Shown here piece by piece: positions 27,521-36,572 of a stretch of 64,000 nt of DNA; position 1 is the stretch's first letter, and the number at the start of each line of letters is the position of its first letter. The stretch covers positions 20,372 through 84,371 of the forward strand of contig JAIXPH010000041.1 in NCBI GenBank assembly GCA_027486345.1, read 5' to 3'. The notes below the pieces were generated by a model. The model was not told the origin of the DNA, ran no database searches, and was given only the letters and a program-made list of their open reading frames with translations. This DNA is from Paracoccaceae bacterium (GTDB taxonomy: Bacteria > Pseudomonadota > Alphaproteobacteria > Rhodobacterales > Rhodobacteraceae). The translations under genes were made by a program, and so were the position numbers.

Positions 27521-27853
27521 TCAGTCGCGCAGGAAGCGGCGGCGGGCCTCTTCGGCCATGGCCTGCCGCATCTGCAGCTCGGCCAGTTTCGCCATGGCGG
27601 CCTTGCGCTCGGCCGGGTCGGTCAGGGTGGCGAGATGCGCTGCCTGTTCAGCCACCTGCTTTTTCAGCGTGATCTCCTCGGGCAGGACCCCCGCCTGCGC
27701 CATGATGCGAAACCCCACCGCATCGCCTGCGCTGACGAAGGCATCCCCGGTGCGGTCGGGCAGTGGCTTGCCCTCGCCTTCCAGCCCTTGCAGGCCGCCC
27801 TTGAGCTTCGTTTTCAGGATTTGCCGTTCGGCAAGGCGGCTGAGCCAGGACAT
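27521..27853 (-). CDS. DUF1992 (DnaJ-like accessory) domain protein
   Basis: 110 aa. LAERQILKTKLKGGLQGLEG and GKPLPD followed by a helical region with PEEITLKKQVAEQ match DUF1992. These proteins are annotated as DnaJ-family domain proteins, without a J domain; their function is not defined. The ATG at 27853 has AAGGAG 7 bases upstream. The longer open frame from 28015 lies within a repeat and is not coding. Confidence 0.85.
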   Translation of the reverse strand: MSWLSRLAERQILKTKLKGGLQGLEGEGKPLPDRTGDAFVSAGDAVGFRIMAQAGVLPEEITLKKQVAEQAAHLATLTDPAERKAAMAKLAELQMRQAMAEEARRRFLRD

Positions 27854-27902
27854 GGGCGCGCTCCTTTGGGCGGAGTGTGCGCCTGTGCCCGGCAAAAGAA
27901 AA

Positions 27903-28033
27903 GGGGGGCTTCTCGCCCCCCTCGCCCCAAGGGGCCGCCTCCGGCCCGATGGCATGGCCATCGGGCGTTCGACGCTGACGACCTTCCACTGGAAGGTCGT
28001 CCGGGCGCGTCTCACCCCCTCGGGATATTTTTA
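27903..28033 (+). repeat. Multi-hairpin intergenic element, copy D
   Basis: Perfect stems: 27903-27909 with 27915-27921 (GGGGGGC), 27924-27928 with 27931-27935 (GCCCC), 27944-27953 with 27957-27966 (GCCCGATGGC) and 27977-27987 with 27991-28001 (GACGACCTTCC). The array ends in CACCCCCTCGGGATATTTTT (28013-28032). The stem sequences differ from copies A and B, but the tail motif is the same. It lies between valS and the DUF1992 gene and points opposite to both. Confidence 0.8.
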
Positions 28034-28042
28034 CAGAGAAAA

Positions 28043-31000
28043 CTAGGCGAGTTCAGCAAGCCGATCCAGCGCCGCCTTGATCTTCGCCGCCTCTTCCTCG
28101 CGCGCTTCAAGATTGGCGCGGGCTTCATCGACCACCTCTTCCGGGGCAGAGGCGACGAAGGCCGGGTTGTTGATCCGCCCTTTCAAGCCGCCGATTTCCT
28201 TGGCCAATTTGTCGAAGGCCTTTTGCAGGCGGGCGCGTTCTTCGGCGATGTCGATGATGCCTTCCAAGGGGATGGCGAAGGCGGCCCCTTCGGCGGCGAC
28301 GGCGATGGAGCCTTTGGGCGTGGTCGCCGCCTCCGTCAGCGTCTCGACACGGGCGAGGCGCTTGATCAGCGCTTCGTTATTCGCCCACGCCTGCCGCGCC
28401 TCGGCCCCGAATTCAGTGGCGACGAGGTCGATTTTCAACCCTACCGGCACATGCATTTGCGCGCGGGCAGAGCGGATTTCATCGATCAAGCCGGTGGTCC
28501 AGGTCATCTCACGGTCAGAGGCATCGTCGATCAGTTCCGCGCAAAAGGTCGGCCAGTCCTGATGCACCAGCATGCCTGCGCGGGTGCCGGTGGTGGCCCA
28601 AAGTTCTTCGGTGATGAAGGGCATGAAGGGGTGCAAGAGGATCATGCATTGATCCAGCACCCAACCCATGGTTTCGCGGGTTTCGGCGGCCTTGTCGCCG
28701 TCAAACAGGGGTTTGGCGAATTCGACATACCAGTCGCAGACCTTGCCCCAGACGAACTTGTATAAGGCATCCGCCGCTTGGTCGAAGCGGTAGTCGGCCA
28801 GCGCCGCGTCCACCTCGGCCCGCGTTTTCGCGACCTCGCCGATGATCCAGCGGTTGGCGGTGGCGGTGGCTTTGGGGGCCTCTGTCCGGGTCTGGTGGCC
28901 CTCCCACACGCCGTTCATTTCGGCAAAGCGGCAGGCGTTCCACAGTTTGGTGCCGAAGTTGCGGTAGCCCGCGATGCGCTGGGTGTCGAGTTTGAGCACG
29001 CCGCCAAGGCTGGCCATCGCCGCATTGGTAAAGCGCAGCGCATCGGCCCCGAATTCGTCGATGATTTCCAAGGGGTCAATGACGTTGCCCAAGGATTTGG
29101 ACATCTTCTTGCCCTTGGCGTCGCGCACGAGTCCATGCAGATAGACGGTGTGGAACGGGATGTCGTCCACCACGGCCAGTTGCATCATCATCATCCGGGC
29201 GACCCAGAAGAACAGGATGTCCTGCCCGGTCACGAGGACCGAGGTCGGGAAATAGCGTTGCAGTTCCGGGGTTTGTTCCGGCCAGCCCAGCGTGCCGATG
29301 GGCCAGAGGCCGGAGGAGAACCACGTGTCGAGGACGTCGGGGTCGCGGGTCAGGTCAACGGATGTGACCCGATCATTTGTCGTCGAGTAGCCGTGCATGC
29401 GGCCCCGCCCAACTTCGTTACTTGTGTATTCGGAGCTGATGAAGCCGACCTCAACATCCGTTCCATAGTATGCCTGCGCCAAGGCAATCACATCTTCTTC
29501 CGATGCGGCGCAAAAGGCTACCTTCGGGAAGCTTTTTGCTTCCGGCCACGCGTTGATCTCCTCCAGACTAACTCCATACCACACCGGGATCTGGTGCCCC
29601 CACCAGAGTTGGCGAGAGATGCACCAGGGTTCGATGTTCTCCAGCCAGTGGTAATAGGTGCGCTCGCCCGATTCCGGGATGATCTTGACCGTGCCGTTCT
29701 TCACCGCGTCCAGAGCGGGGCCGACGATCTTGGCGGTATCGACGAACCATTGGTCGGTCAGCATCGGCTCGATCACGACCTTGGAGCGGTCGCCGAAGGG
29801 CTGCATGATCTTCTTAGCCTCGACCAGCGGCACGGGCGCATCCGCGCCGTCGGCATCGGGCTTCACCGCCGCCTTGCCCAAGCGCGGGTCGCTGGCCACG
29901 GTCATCACGGCCAGCCCTTCGGCGGTGATTTCGGCCACCACGGCGGCGCGGGCCTCCATCCGGTCAAGGCCGCGCAGGTGATCGGGGACGAGGTTCAGGG
30001 CATCGGCCTCAGCCTCCGTCAACGCCCGTTCCCCGCGCGCGACGGCGGCGGCGACTTGGGCGGCCTCGGCATAGGGGGCGCCATCGGCGCGCATCCTGGC
30101 GCGGGTGTCCATCAGGCGGTAGCAGGGGATGCCGCCGCGCTTGGCCACGCCATAGTCATTGAAATCATGCGCCCCGGTGATCTTGACCGCGCCGGAGCCG
30201 AAGGTCGGGTCCGGGTATTCATCCGCGATGATCGGGATCAGGCGGCGATGCGCTTTCGGCCCCACCGGGATTTCGCAGAGTTTCCCGACGATTGCGGCGT
30301 AACGTTCATCCGAAGGATGCACCGCCACCGCGCCATCGCCCAGCATGGTTTCGGGTCGCGTGGTGGCGATGGAGATGTAATCGCGGGTTTCCCGCAGGGT
30401 CACGTTCCCGTCGGCGTCCTTTTCCACATAGTCATAGGTGGCCCCCCCGGCGAGCGGGTATTTGAAGTGCCACATGTGACCGTCGACCTCAGTGCTTTCC
30501 ACCTCAAGGTCGGAAATGGCGGTCTCGAAGTGGGGGTCCCAGTTCACCAGACGCTTGCCGCGATAGATGAAGCCTTTGTTATAGAGATCGACAAAGACCT
30601 TGATCACCGCGTCGTGGAAATTGCCTTCCTCGCCCTTCGGTGCGCCCGGAGCGCCGGACATGGTGAAGGCCTCACGCTGCCAATCGCAGGAGGCGCCAAG
30701 GCGCTGCAACTGGCCGATGATGGTGCCACGGGATTTCTGCTTTTGCTCCCACACTTTCAGGGTAAACGCCTCACGCCCCATTTCGCGGCGGGTGGGCTGA
30801 CCGGTCTTGGCGAGTTCGCGTTCGGTGACCATTTGCGTGGCGATGCCCGCATGGTCGGTCCCCGGTTGCCACAGGGTGTCATGGCCCTGCATGCGGTGCC
30901 AGCGCACAAGGATATCTTGCAGCGTGTTGTTGAAGGCATGGCCCATGTGCAGGCTGCCGGTGACATTGGGCGGCGGGATCATCACCGAAAAGGCGGGCGC

Positions 31001-31105
31001 GCCGGGCTTGGCATTGGCCCCGGCGCGGAAGGCATTGGTCCCAAGCCATTTGGCGGAAATCCGGGCCTCAGCCTCGGCGGCGTTGAAGGTCTTTTCCATC
31101 GGCAT
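28043..31105 (-). CDS. valS: Valine--tRNA ligase
   Basis: 1020 aa. The HIGH-type site [15 protein letters not shown], the editing domain with [17 protein letters not shown], the [10 protein letters not shown] site and a C-terminal coiled coil ([20 protein letters not shown]) are complete. It charges tRNA-Val and hydrolyses misformed Thr-tRNA. The ATG at 31105 is followed two codons later by a second ATG at 31099; GGGGTG precedes the first. A stretch at about 29340-29580 ([20 protein letters not shown] and the following 35 residues to DVLDTW) has about 55 percent GC and extra residues relative to E. coli ValRS. Confidence 0.97.
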   Translation of the reverse strand: MPMEKTFNAAEAEARISAKWLGTNAFRAGANAKPGAPAFSVMIPPPNVTGSLHMGHAFNNTLQDILVRWHRMQGHDTLWQPGTDHAGIATQMVTERELAKTGQPTRREMGREAFTLKVWEQKQKSRGTIIGQLQRLGASCDWQREAFTMSGAPGAPKGEEGNFHDAVIKVFVDLYNKGFIYRGKRLVNWDPHFETAISDLEVESTEVDGHMWHFKYPLAGGATYDYVEKDADGNVTLRETRDYISIATTRPETMLGDGAVAVHPSDERYAAIVGKLCEIPVGPKAHRRLIPIIADEYPDPTFGSGAVKITGAHDFNDYGVAKRGGIPCYRLMDTRARMRADGAPYAEAAQVAAAVARGERALTEAEADALNLVPDHLRGLDRMEARAAVVAEITAEGLAVMTVASDPRLGKAAVKPDADGADAPVPLVEAKKIMQPFGDRSKVVIEPMLTDQWFVDTAKIVGPALDAVKNGTVKIIPESGERTYYHWLENIEPWCISRQLWWGHQIPVWYGVSLEEINAWPEAKSFPKVAFCAASEEDVIALAQAYYGTDVEVGFISSEYTSNEVGRGRMHGYSTTNDRVTSVDLTRDPDVLDTWFSSGLWPIGTLGWPEQTPELQRYFPTSVLVTGQDILFFWVARMMMMQLAVVDDIPFHTVYLHGLVRDAKGKKMSKSLGNVIDPLEIIDEFGADALRFTNAAMASLGGVLKLDTQRIAGYRNFGTKLWNACRFAEMNGVWEGHQTRTEAPKATATANRWIIGEVAKTRAEVDAALADYRFDQAADALYKFVWGKVCDWYVEFAKPLFDGDKAAETRETMGWVLDQCMILLHPFMPFITEELWATTGTRAGMLVHQDWPTFCAELIDDASDREMTWTTGLIDEIRSARAQMHVPVGLKIDLVATEFGAEARQAWANNEALIKRLARVETLTEAATTPKGSIAVAAEGAAFAIPLEGIIDIAEERARLQKAFDKLAKEIGGLKGRINNPAFVASAPEEVVDEARANLEAREEEAAKIKAALDRLAELA

Positions 31106-31163
31106 CGCGTCACCCCAATCTTTGCGCCGGGTTCTAGCGTGACGAGGGGCCAAGGGAAAGCCG

Positions 31164-31970
31164 TCAGATCACCGGTTTTCCCATCAAGGCTTGGGCAAAG
31201 GTGGCAAAGGTCAGGGCAACCCAAGCCAGCGCGGCAAGGATCACCGCCCCGCGCGCCGCCGGGTCGGGCAGACGCCCCGCCACCAGCCAGCCCACCAGCG
31301 GGACGAAGTGCAGCGCATGGGTGGCGATGAAATGCGCGACGCGCAGATCGCCCACCTCACGCGACCAGCCCATCAGCGGCAGGCGGGCCTCCGTGACGGG
31401 CGTGCCCACCAGGTGGCCGGTCCCCGCCGCCATGGTGAAGGCCACGACCAGCGTCAGCGGCAGGGTCAGGCCAAGGCCCAGCACCAGCGACAGTTTCAGC
31501 GCAGGCTCCAACCCCGTGGCTGCGTTGCGATGGATCGCCACCGCCATGACGAAAGAGGCCGAGGTCAGGAAGGCCGCGAAGAAGCCCATCAGCCCGTAGA
31601 TCGCATTCCAGAGGGGGGTGGAGACGTTGAAATGCGACCCCGTCCCCAGCGCCGCAGCGCCACCGATCCACGCCATTTCCGCCAGCACGGCAAAGGCCAC
31701 GGCTTGGGTGAAAAGCTGCCAGCGGGGGTTATCCGCCATGCCTGCGGGCAGGAAGCGGGCGAAAAAGGCCAAGGTGATCAGATAGATCACAAGCGCAATC
31801 TGGAACTTCAGCGGCTTCAGCCAGATCGCCTCACCCAGCCATTGCCGGGGGTCCAGTTGCAGCGCCAGCGCCACGGGCAGGATCGACAGCGTCAGGAACA
31901 GGGCAAGGCCGGTGAAGACGGGCGCATCGGTCCAGAAGCGCGACGGGGCGGTCAGAGAGAGGGTCGTCAT
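31164..31970 (-). CDS. Hypothetical polytopic membrane protein
   Basis: 268 aa with about seven hydrophobic segments (for example [19 protein letters not shown] and [17 protein letters not shown]). I do not recognise the family. Conserved-looking charged or polar residues lie at [30 protein letters not shown] and [13 protein letters not shown]. The ATG overlaps the stop of the ABA4-like gene (ATGA), so the two are co-translated and probably under the TetR regulator upstream. Confidence 0.8.
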   Translation of the reverse strand: MTTLSLTAPSRFWTDAPVFTGLALFLTLSILPVALALQLDPRQWLGEAIWLKPLKFQIALVIYLITLAFFARFLPAGMADNPRWQLFTQAVAFAVLAEMAWIGGAAALGTGSHFNVSTPLWNAIYGLMGFFAAFLTSASFVMAVAIHRNAATGLEPALKLSLVLGLGLTLPLTLVVAFTMAAGTGHLVGTPVTEARLPLMGWSREVGDLRVAHFIATHALHFVPLVGWLVAGRLPDPAARGAVILAALAWVALTFATFAQALMGKPVI

Positions 31971-32392
31971 GCGGCAACCTTTCCAAGGTAAGCGGCGCGC
32001 AGGGCCAGGAAGGCCAGGAACCCTGCGGGGCCGAAGAGGAAGATCAGGATCAGGCAGGGCAGCACCAGCAAGTGCCGTATCCCCTCGCGCCGCGCGGTCT
32101 CAACCGCCCAGGCACCGACGAAGAGGTCGAAGCCCAGATAGTGCACCCACCCCGCCAGCGCGACGGTCGGGTCATCGAACAGGCGCATCACATCGGGCAG
32201 GCTGCCAAAGCCACCCTCGGCCCCCGACCAGCCCACCAGCACCAGCGCGGTGTACAGCACCGCCAGCGCCAGAGGGACGATCCGTCCGGCGTAAAGCGTC
32301 AGGGCCTGCGGGCGCAGCGGGCTGGCGGCCAGCGCCACCCAACCGCTCAGCGCCAGCGGATTGGCAATCTGGAACAGGGCATCGGGACTCAT
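31967..32392 (-). CDS. ABA4-like family membrane protein
   Basis: 141 aa. LFQIANPLALSGWVALAASP, LPDVMRLFDDPTVALAGWVH and YLGFDLFVGAWAVETARREG match the ABA4-like (DUF4281) family, named after a plant protein of neoxanthin synthesis. Four hydrophobic helices are predicted. The function in bacteria is unknown. The ATG at 32392 is preferred over that at 32404 because GAGGTG then lies 4 bases upstream. It is the first gene of a two-gene operon divergent from TetR. Confidence 0.85.
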   Translation of the reverse strand: MSPDALFQIANPLALSGWVALAASPLRPQALTLYAGRIVPLALAVLYTALVLVGWSGAEGGFGSLPDVMRLFDDPTVALAGWVHYLGFDLFVGAWAVETARREGIRHLLVLPCLILIFLFGPAGFLAFLALRAAYLGKVAA

Positions 32393-32402
32393 CGGGCACC
32401 TC

Positions 32403-32471
32403 ATCTTGACACCGTCAGGATCATGGGGCGCATCTTTCCGCTGTCAAGATAATCTTTACAGTGACAAGTCC
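32403..32471. promoter_or_regulatory. Putative TetR operator and divergent promoter
   Basis: ATCTTGACA (32403-32411) and TGTCAAGAT (32442-32450) are exact inverted 9-base arms 30 bases apart. A second imperfect palindrome, TTTACAGTGACAA, follows at about 32455-32467. The region lies between the TetR start and the ABA4-like start. Such TTGACA/TGTCAA arms could be operator halves or opposed -35 elements. Confidence 0.55.
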
Positions 32472-32489
32472 CCACGCTAAGCATGGTTC

Positions 32490-33068
32490 ATGGAGGACCG
32501 CAGCTATCACCACGGCGACCTGCGCGCGGCGCTTCTGGCGGCGGCAGAGGTCGAATTGACGGAAAAAGGGGTGGAGGCCTTCTCACTCCGCTCCGTGGCC
32601 AAGCGCGCGGGCGTCAGCCACGCCGCGCCCGCCCATCATTTCGGCGATGCGCGGGGGCTGTTGACCGCGTTGGCGGTGGAAGGGTTCCGCCGCTTCCTTG
32701 CCACCCAGCACCGCCGCGAGGCGCTGGCCGCCGCCGATCCGCGCGCGCAACTGGTGGCGGCGGGTCTGGGATATGTCGATTTCGCGCTGGCCTACCCCGC
32801 ACTCTTCCGGCTGGTCTTTTCCTCTGACCGTCCGGATTTCACCGACCCTGCGCTCTGTCAGGCGGGCGATGACGCCTATGCCCATCTGGCGGATCAGGTG
32901 ACGGCGGCGGGTGGCGGGCCCTTGGAAACCGCTGCCGTTTGGGCCACGGCGCATGGTCTGGCGGACCTTCTGGCGGCGGGACGGCTGAAAACCCTTGCCA
33001 CCCTGCCACCAGAGGCGCGCGATTCGGCCCTTGCCGCTGTACTGACCCGCAGCTTCCCCGGCAGCTAA
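32490..33068 (+). CDS. TetR/AcrR family transcriptional regulator
   Basis: 192 aa. The HTH is at about residues 27-48 (FSLRSVAKRAGVSHAAPAHH, then FGDARGLL). The C-terminal part (GYVDFALAYPALFRLVF) fits the WHG-type TetR ligand domain. It probably represses the divergent ABA4-like/membrane-protein operon and itself through the inverted repeats between them; the ligand is unknown. Its stop overlaps that of the convergent Lrp gene. Confidence 0.92.
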   Translation: MEDRSYHHGDLRAALLAAAEVELTEKGVEAFSLRSVAKRAGVSHAAPAHHFGDARGLLTALAVEGFRRFLATQHRREALAAADPRAQLVAAGLGYVDFALAYPALFRLVFSSDRPDFTDPALCQAGDDAYAHLADQVTAAGGGPLETAAVWATAHGLADLLAAGRLKTLATLPPEARDSALAAVLTRSFPGS

Positions 33069-33496
33069 ACCGCGCGGTCGATCCGCGTCGACAGGTGGAT
33101 CAGGCTTTCGGAGGAGTTCACCCCGGTCATCTGGCCGATCTGGTCCAGCACCTGATCCAGCACTTGGGTGTTCGGACAGGCCACTTGCAGCAGCAAATCA
33201 AAGCGGCCCGAGGTGGTATAGACCTTTTCCACCTCTGAAATCGCCTTCAGCCGTTGCAGCACCCCCGCCTGTGCGCGGGGTTCGATCGACAGAAGGACCG
33301 AGGCGCGCAGACGCCCCTGCCGCGCCCCTTCGCCCAACTTCAGGGTGTAGCCCGCTATCACCCCGGTGGTCTCCAACCGCTCCAGCCGGGCCTGAATTGT
33401 GGAGCGTGCCACCTTCAACCGCCGGGCCAGAGTCGCCACGGACATGCGTGCATCGGCCCCCAGAAGCCCGATTATGTTGCGATCCAGTTCATCCAT
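33065..33496 (-). CDS. Lrp/AsnC family transcriptional regulator
   Basis: 143 aa. The N-terminal HTH (LDRNIIGLLGADARMSVATL, then VARSTIQARLERLETTGVIAG) and a C-terminal RAM-type amino-acid-binding domain (EVEKVYTTSGRFDLLLQV) are complete. It is divergent from the ornithine/lysine decarboxylase gene with 215 bases between starts, so it may control that gene in response to a basic amino acid. The effector is inferred only from context. Confidence 0.92.
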   Translation of the reverse strand: MDELDRNIIGLLGADARMSVATLARRLKVARSTIQARLERLETTGVIAGYTLKLGEGARQGRLRASVLLSIEPRAQAGVLQRLKAISEVEKVYTTSGRFDLLLQVACPNTQVLDQVLDQIGQMTGVNSSESLIHLSTRIDRAV

Positions 33497-33711
33497 GCAT
33501 TCTGCCCGCCTTTTTCGTCATTATGCCGACTATTCACTACATTTATACAGTTTTGTCCGGTGAAGTTGTACATCATATGCGGCATCCTTAGTTGCAGGAA
33601 AAGGGCGGCTCATACGCACCTGGCCTGGTTGGAAAAACCGCGCAGGTGCTGCCGTCCCGTTACAGGCAACGGGGGAGGGCTTGCGTCTTGTTGGCAGAAA
33701 GGATCACGCCG

Positions 33712-34857
33712 ATGGGACTGTCCAAAACAATCTGGACCAATCCGACCGAATTCCTCCGCAACCAGCAGCCGGAGAACCCGGTGCTGTTTTTCTCGCCCTC
33801 TGCGGTGCAGTCGGCGGCGCGGCGTTTCATTGACGGCTTTCCGGGCATGGTCACCTATGCCGTGAAATCCAATCCGGGCGAAGAGGTTGTCGAAAACCTC
33901 GCCGCCGCCGGTGTGCGTGGCTATGACTGCGCCTCGCCGTTTGAGATCGACCTGATCCGCCGCTTGGCCCCCGATGCCGCGATCCATTACAATAATCCCG
34001 TGCGCTCGCTGGCGGAAATCCGTCATGCGGTGGACAAGGGCGTGAAGTCCTGGTCGGTAGATTCGAAGTCCGAATTGGCCAAGCTGATCGACCATGTTCC
34101 CGCCAAGGATTGCGAAATCTCGGTCCGCTTCAAGCTGCCGGTCTCGGGTGCCGCCTATAACTTCGGCGCGAAGTTCGGCGCGACGGTGGAACTGGCGACG
34201 GAACTGCTGAAAACCGTGGCCGAAGCCGGGTTCATCCCGTCGATCACCTTCCACCCCGGCACGCAATGCACCGATCCCGCCGCGTGGGAGGCCTATATCC
34301 GCACCGCCGCAACCATCGCGAAAGATGCCGGTGTGACGATTGCCCGCCTGAATGTTGGCGGCGGCTTCCCGTCGCACCGCTTGAACGGCGTGATGCCGCA
34401 GCTTGAGGCGACCTTCGCCCTGATCGACAAGACCGCGACCGAGGCGTTTGGCGACAACCGCCCGCTGTTGATCTGCGAACCGGGCCGGGCGCTCTGTGGC
34501 GATGCCTTCACGCTGGCCGCACGCATCAAGTCGATCCGCGACGACGCGCATGTGTTCCTGAACGACGGTGTCTATGGCTCGATGGTGGAACTGCCGATGA
34601 TCGGCATGATCGACCGGATCGAGGTGATGGACGTGGACGGGCACAAGCGCACCGGCGACATCCAGCCGCGCATCGTCTTCGGCCCGACCTGCGACTCGGT
34701 GGACCGTCTGCCCGGCGAAGTGCCGCTGCCGTCGGACATCGAAGAGGGCGACTTCGTGATCGTGCATGGCATGGGGTCCTATTCGGTCGTCACCAACTCA
34801 CGCTTCAACGGCTTTGGCGCGCTGGAACTGGCCACGGTCCTGTCGCTGAAGATCTGA
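33712..34857 (+). CDS. Type III PLP-dependent ornithine/lysine decarboxylase
   Basis: 381 aa. The PLP lysine lies in VTYAVKSNPGEEVV, the phosphate-binding loop in LNVGGGFPSH and the catalytic Cys in FGPTCDSVDRL; EPGRALCGDAF is also present. It should decarboxylate ornithine to putrescine, or lysine to cadaverine. The ATG at 33712 has AAAGGA upstream. The 215-base leader is AT-rich near 33530-33590 and has a small hairpin (33656-33673). A strong terminator follows the stop. Confidence 0.92.
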   Translation: MGLSKTIWTNPTEFLRNQQPENPVLFFSPSAVQSAARRFIDGFPGMVTYAVKSNPGEEVVENLAAAGVRGYDCASPFEIDLIRRLAPDAAIHYNNPVRSLAEIRHAVDKGVKSWSVDSKSELAKLIDHVPAKDCEISVRFKLPVSGAAYNFGAKFGATVELATELLKTVAEAGFIPSITFHPGTQCTDPAAWEAYIRTAATIAKDAGVTIARLNVGGGFPSHRLNGVMPQLEATFALIDKTATEAFGDNRPLLICEPGRALCGDAFTLAARIKSIRDDAHVFLNDGVYGSMVELPMIGMIDRIEVMDVDGHKRTGDIQPRIVFGPTCDSVDRLPGEVPLPSDIEEGDFVIVHGMGSYSVVTNSRFNGFGALELATVLSLKI

Positions 34858-34876
34858 GGCCCGCACAGGCCAAGAC

Positions 34877-34911
34877 AAAGCCCGGCCTGCGAAAGCGGTG
34901 CCGGGCTTTTT
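34877..34911 (+). terminator. Rho-independent terminator after decarboxylase gene
   Basis: AAAGCCCGGC (34877-34886) pairs perfectly with GCCGGGCTTT (34900-34909), and the T-run extends to 34911. Confidence 0.9.
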
Positions 34912-35007
34912 CATGCGCGCACGACAGTCTTGCGAAAACCCCGGGCGGCGGCGGCAGAGAAAATCATTCCCCCTTGCGCTTGCCCGCGCGGCACGCAGAC
35001 TGCGGCC

Positions 35008-36111
35008 ATGATCGGACCTCGCTTCACCCCGCTTGCCGCCACCCTGCCCTCCACCGTGCCCTTTGTCGGACCCGAGGCGCAGGAACGCGCCCGTGCCCGC
35101 CCCTTCCGCGCGCGTCTGGGGGCGAATGAATCGCTCTTCGGCCCCTCGCCCAAGGCCATCGCCGCGATGGCGCAGGCCGCGTCCGAGGCGTGGATGTATG
35201 GCGACCCCGAGGTGCATGACCTGCGCGCCGCCATCGCCGCGCATCACGGCTGCACGCCCGCGCATGTGGTGGTGGGCGAAGGCATTGACGGGTTGCTGGG
35301 CCTGCTCGTCCGTCTCTTGATCGGGCCGGGGGATGCGGTGGTCACCTCGCTTGGCGCCTATCCCACCTTCAATTTCCACGTCGCGGGCTTTGGCGGCACG
35401 CTGCACCGTGTGCCCTACACCGGCGACCTAGAAGACCCCGAAGCGCTGGTTGCCAAAGCGTCCGAGACCGACGCGAAGCTGATCTACTTCGCCAATCCCG
35501 ACAATCCGATGGGGTCATGGCACACGGCCTCCAAAGTGCGGGCTATGATCGAGGCCCTGCCGGAAGGCTGCCTTTTGCTGCTGGATGAGGCTTATGCCGA
35601 CCTCGCCCCGCCCGGCACGGTGCCCACGATCCCCGCCGATGATCCACGGGTGATCCGGATGCGGACCTTTTCCAAGGGCTACGGGTTGGCGGGCCTGCGC
35701 GTGGGCTATGCCATCGCCGCGCCGGAGTTGATCACCGCCTTTGACAAGGTCCGCAACCATTTCGGTATGGGCCGCATCGCGCAGGCCGGGGCGTTGGCCG
35801 CGTTGCAGGATCAGGCGTGGCTGGCAGCGGTCAAGACGCAGGTCATCAACGCCCGCGACCGGATCGCCACGATTGCCAGTGAAAACGGGCTGCGACCCCT
35901 GCCATCGGCCACCAACTTCGTCACCATCGACTGCGGGCGCGACGGAGATTATGCCCGCGCCGTGCTGCGGGAGTTGATCGCGCGGGATGTTTTTGTCCGC
36001 ATGCCGGGGGTCGCGCCCTTGGACCGCTGCATCCGTGTCAGCGTGGGCGGGGCGGCGGAACTGGCGGTGCTGGCCGAAACCCTGCCGCTGGCCCTGCGCG
36101 CCGCAGGCTGA
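35008..36111 (+). CDS. HisC-like pyridoxal phosphate aminotransferase
   Basis: 367 aa fold type I aminotransferase. The PLP lysine is in FSKGYGLAGLRVGYA, with YFANPDNPMGSW, LLLDEAYADLAPPG and an N-terminal LGANESLFGPSP. It resembles histidinol-phosphate aminotransferase but no his genes are near, so it may act on other substrates. The ATG at 35008 begins a normal family N-terminus; the longer frame crosses the preceding promoter. Its stop abuts the convergent DUF4177 gene. Confidence 0.88.
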   Translation: MIGPRFTPLAATLPSTVPFVGPEAQERARARPFRARLGANESLFGPSPKAIAAMAQAASEAWMYGDPEVHDLRAAIAAHHGCTPAHVVVGEGIDGLLGLLVRLLIGPGDAVVTSLGAYPTFNFHVAGFGGTLHRVPYTGDLEDPEALVAKASETDAKLIYFANPDNPMGSWHTASKVRAMIEALPEGCLLLLDEAYADLAPPGTVPTIPADDPRVIRMRTFSKGYGLAGLRVGYAIAAPELITAFDKVRNHFGMGRIAQAGALAALQDQAWLAAVKTQVINARDRIATIASENGLRPLPSATNFVTIDCGRDGDYARAVLRELIARDVFVRMPGVAPLDRCIRVSVGGAAELAVLAETLPLALRAAG

Positions 36112-36474
36112 TCAATCAGCGGCAGGCCCCAGCGCCGGGGCGGGCCCGGCAGGTGCATCGGTCGCCGCCCCGATACGCGGCACCTCGGCGCGCGGCGTTT
36201 CCCGCGGTGTGAAGGCGGTCAGGCCGACGGGCGGTTCCTCTCCCACAGGGCGGCGGAACACCAGCACAGTCTGGAACGTGGTCTTGGTCCCGGTCAGGCC
36301 CGCGCGTTCGTCGCAGGGCAGAGTATCCGCGCGGACGTAATCCCAGCCCTCACGGCCCAAGGAATTCATCAGGCTGGACAGCGCCAAGGCAAAGCGGTCC
36401 TCGGTCGTTTTCGCCTCACGCGCCTTTTCGCCTCGGCGCGGAGCGGGGATCACCTTGAATTCGTAACGCGGCAT
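36112..36474 (-). CDS. DUF4177-like domain protein
   Basis: 120 aa. RYEFKVIPAPRRGEKAREAK and a central LGREGWDYVRADTL stretch followed by TTFQTVLVFRRP resemble the small alpha/beta DUF4177 fold. The C-terminal 35 residues are Pro/Ala-rich and disordered. No function is known. GGAGA precedes the ATG by 5 bases. It is convergent with the aminotransferase and follows gatB on the same strand after a terminator. Confidence 0.75.
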   Translation of the reverse strand: MPRYEFKVIPAPRRGEKAREAKTTEDRFALALSSLMNSLGREGWDYVRADTLPCDERAGLTGTKTTFQTVLVFRRPVGEEPPVGLTAFTPRETPRAEVPRIGAATDAPAGPAPALGPAAD

Positions 36475-36527
36475 GAACTTCTCCGGGGCAGGACGCGGCG
36501 GAAGGTAGCCGCCACGGCGCAAAAGGA

Positions 36528-36549
36528 AAAGGGGCCAGACGGCCCCTTT
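36528..36549 (-). terminator. Terminator after gatB
   Basis: AAAGGGGCC (36528-36536) and GGCCCCTTT (36541-36549) form a perfect 9-bp stem with loop AGAC. On the minus strand the stem is followed by a T-rich tail (TTTTCCTTTT). Confidence 0.85.
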
Positions 36550-36572
36550 CACGTCACCGTGGCAAAGCGGGA

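Noticed and set aside
29340..29580. Low-GC valS segment considered as an inserted intein or mobile intron
   Set aside because: The reading frame continues without intein splice motifs or a homing nuclease domain, and the segment is too short.
28778..31330. An 850-residue plus-strand frame antisense to valS
   Set aside because: High-GC codon bias opens the opposite frame; the peptide is His/Arg/Gly-rich with no domain, while valS is complete.
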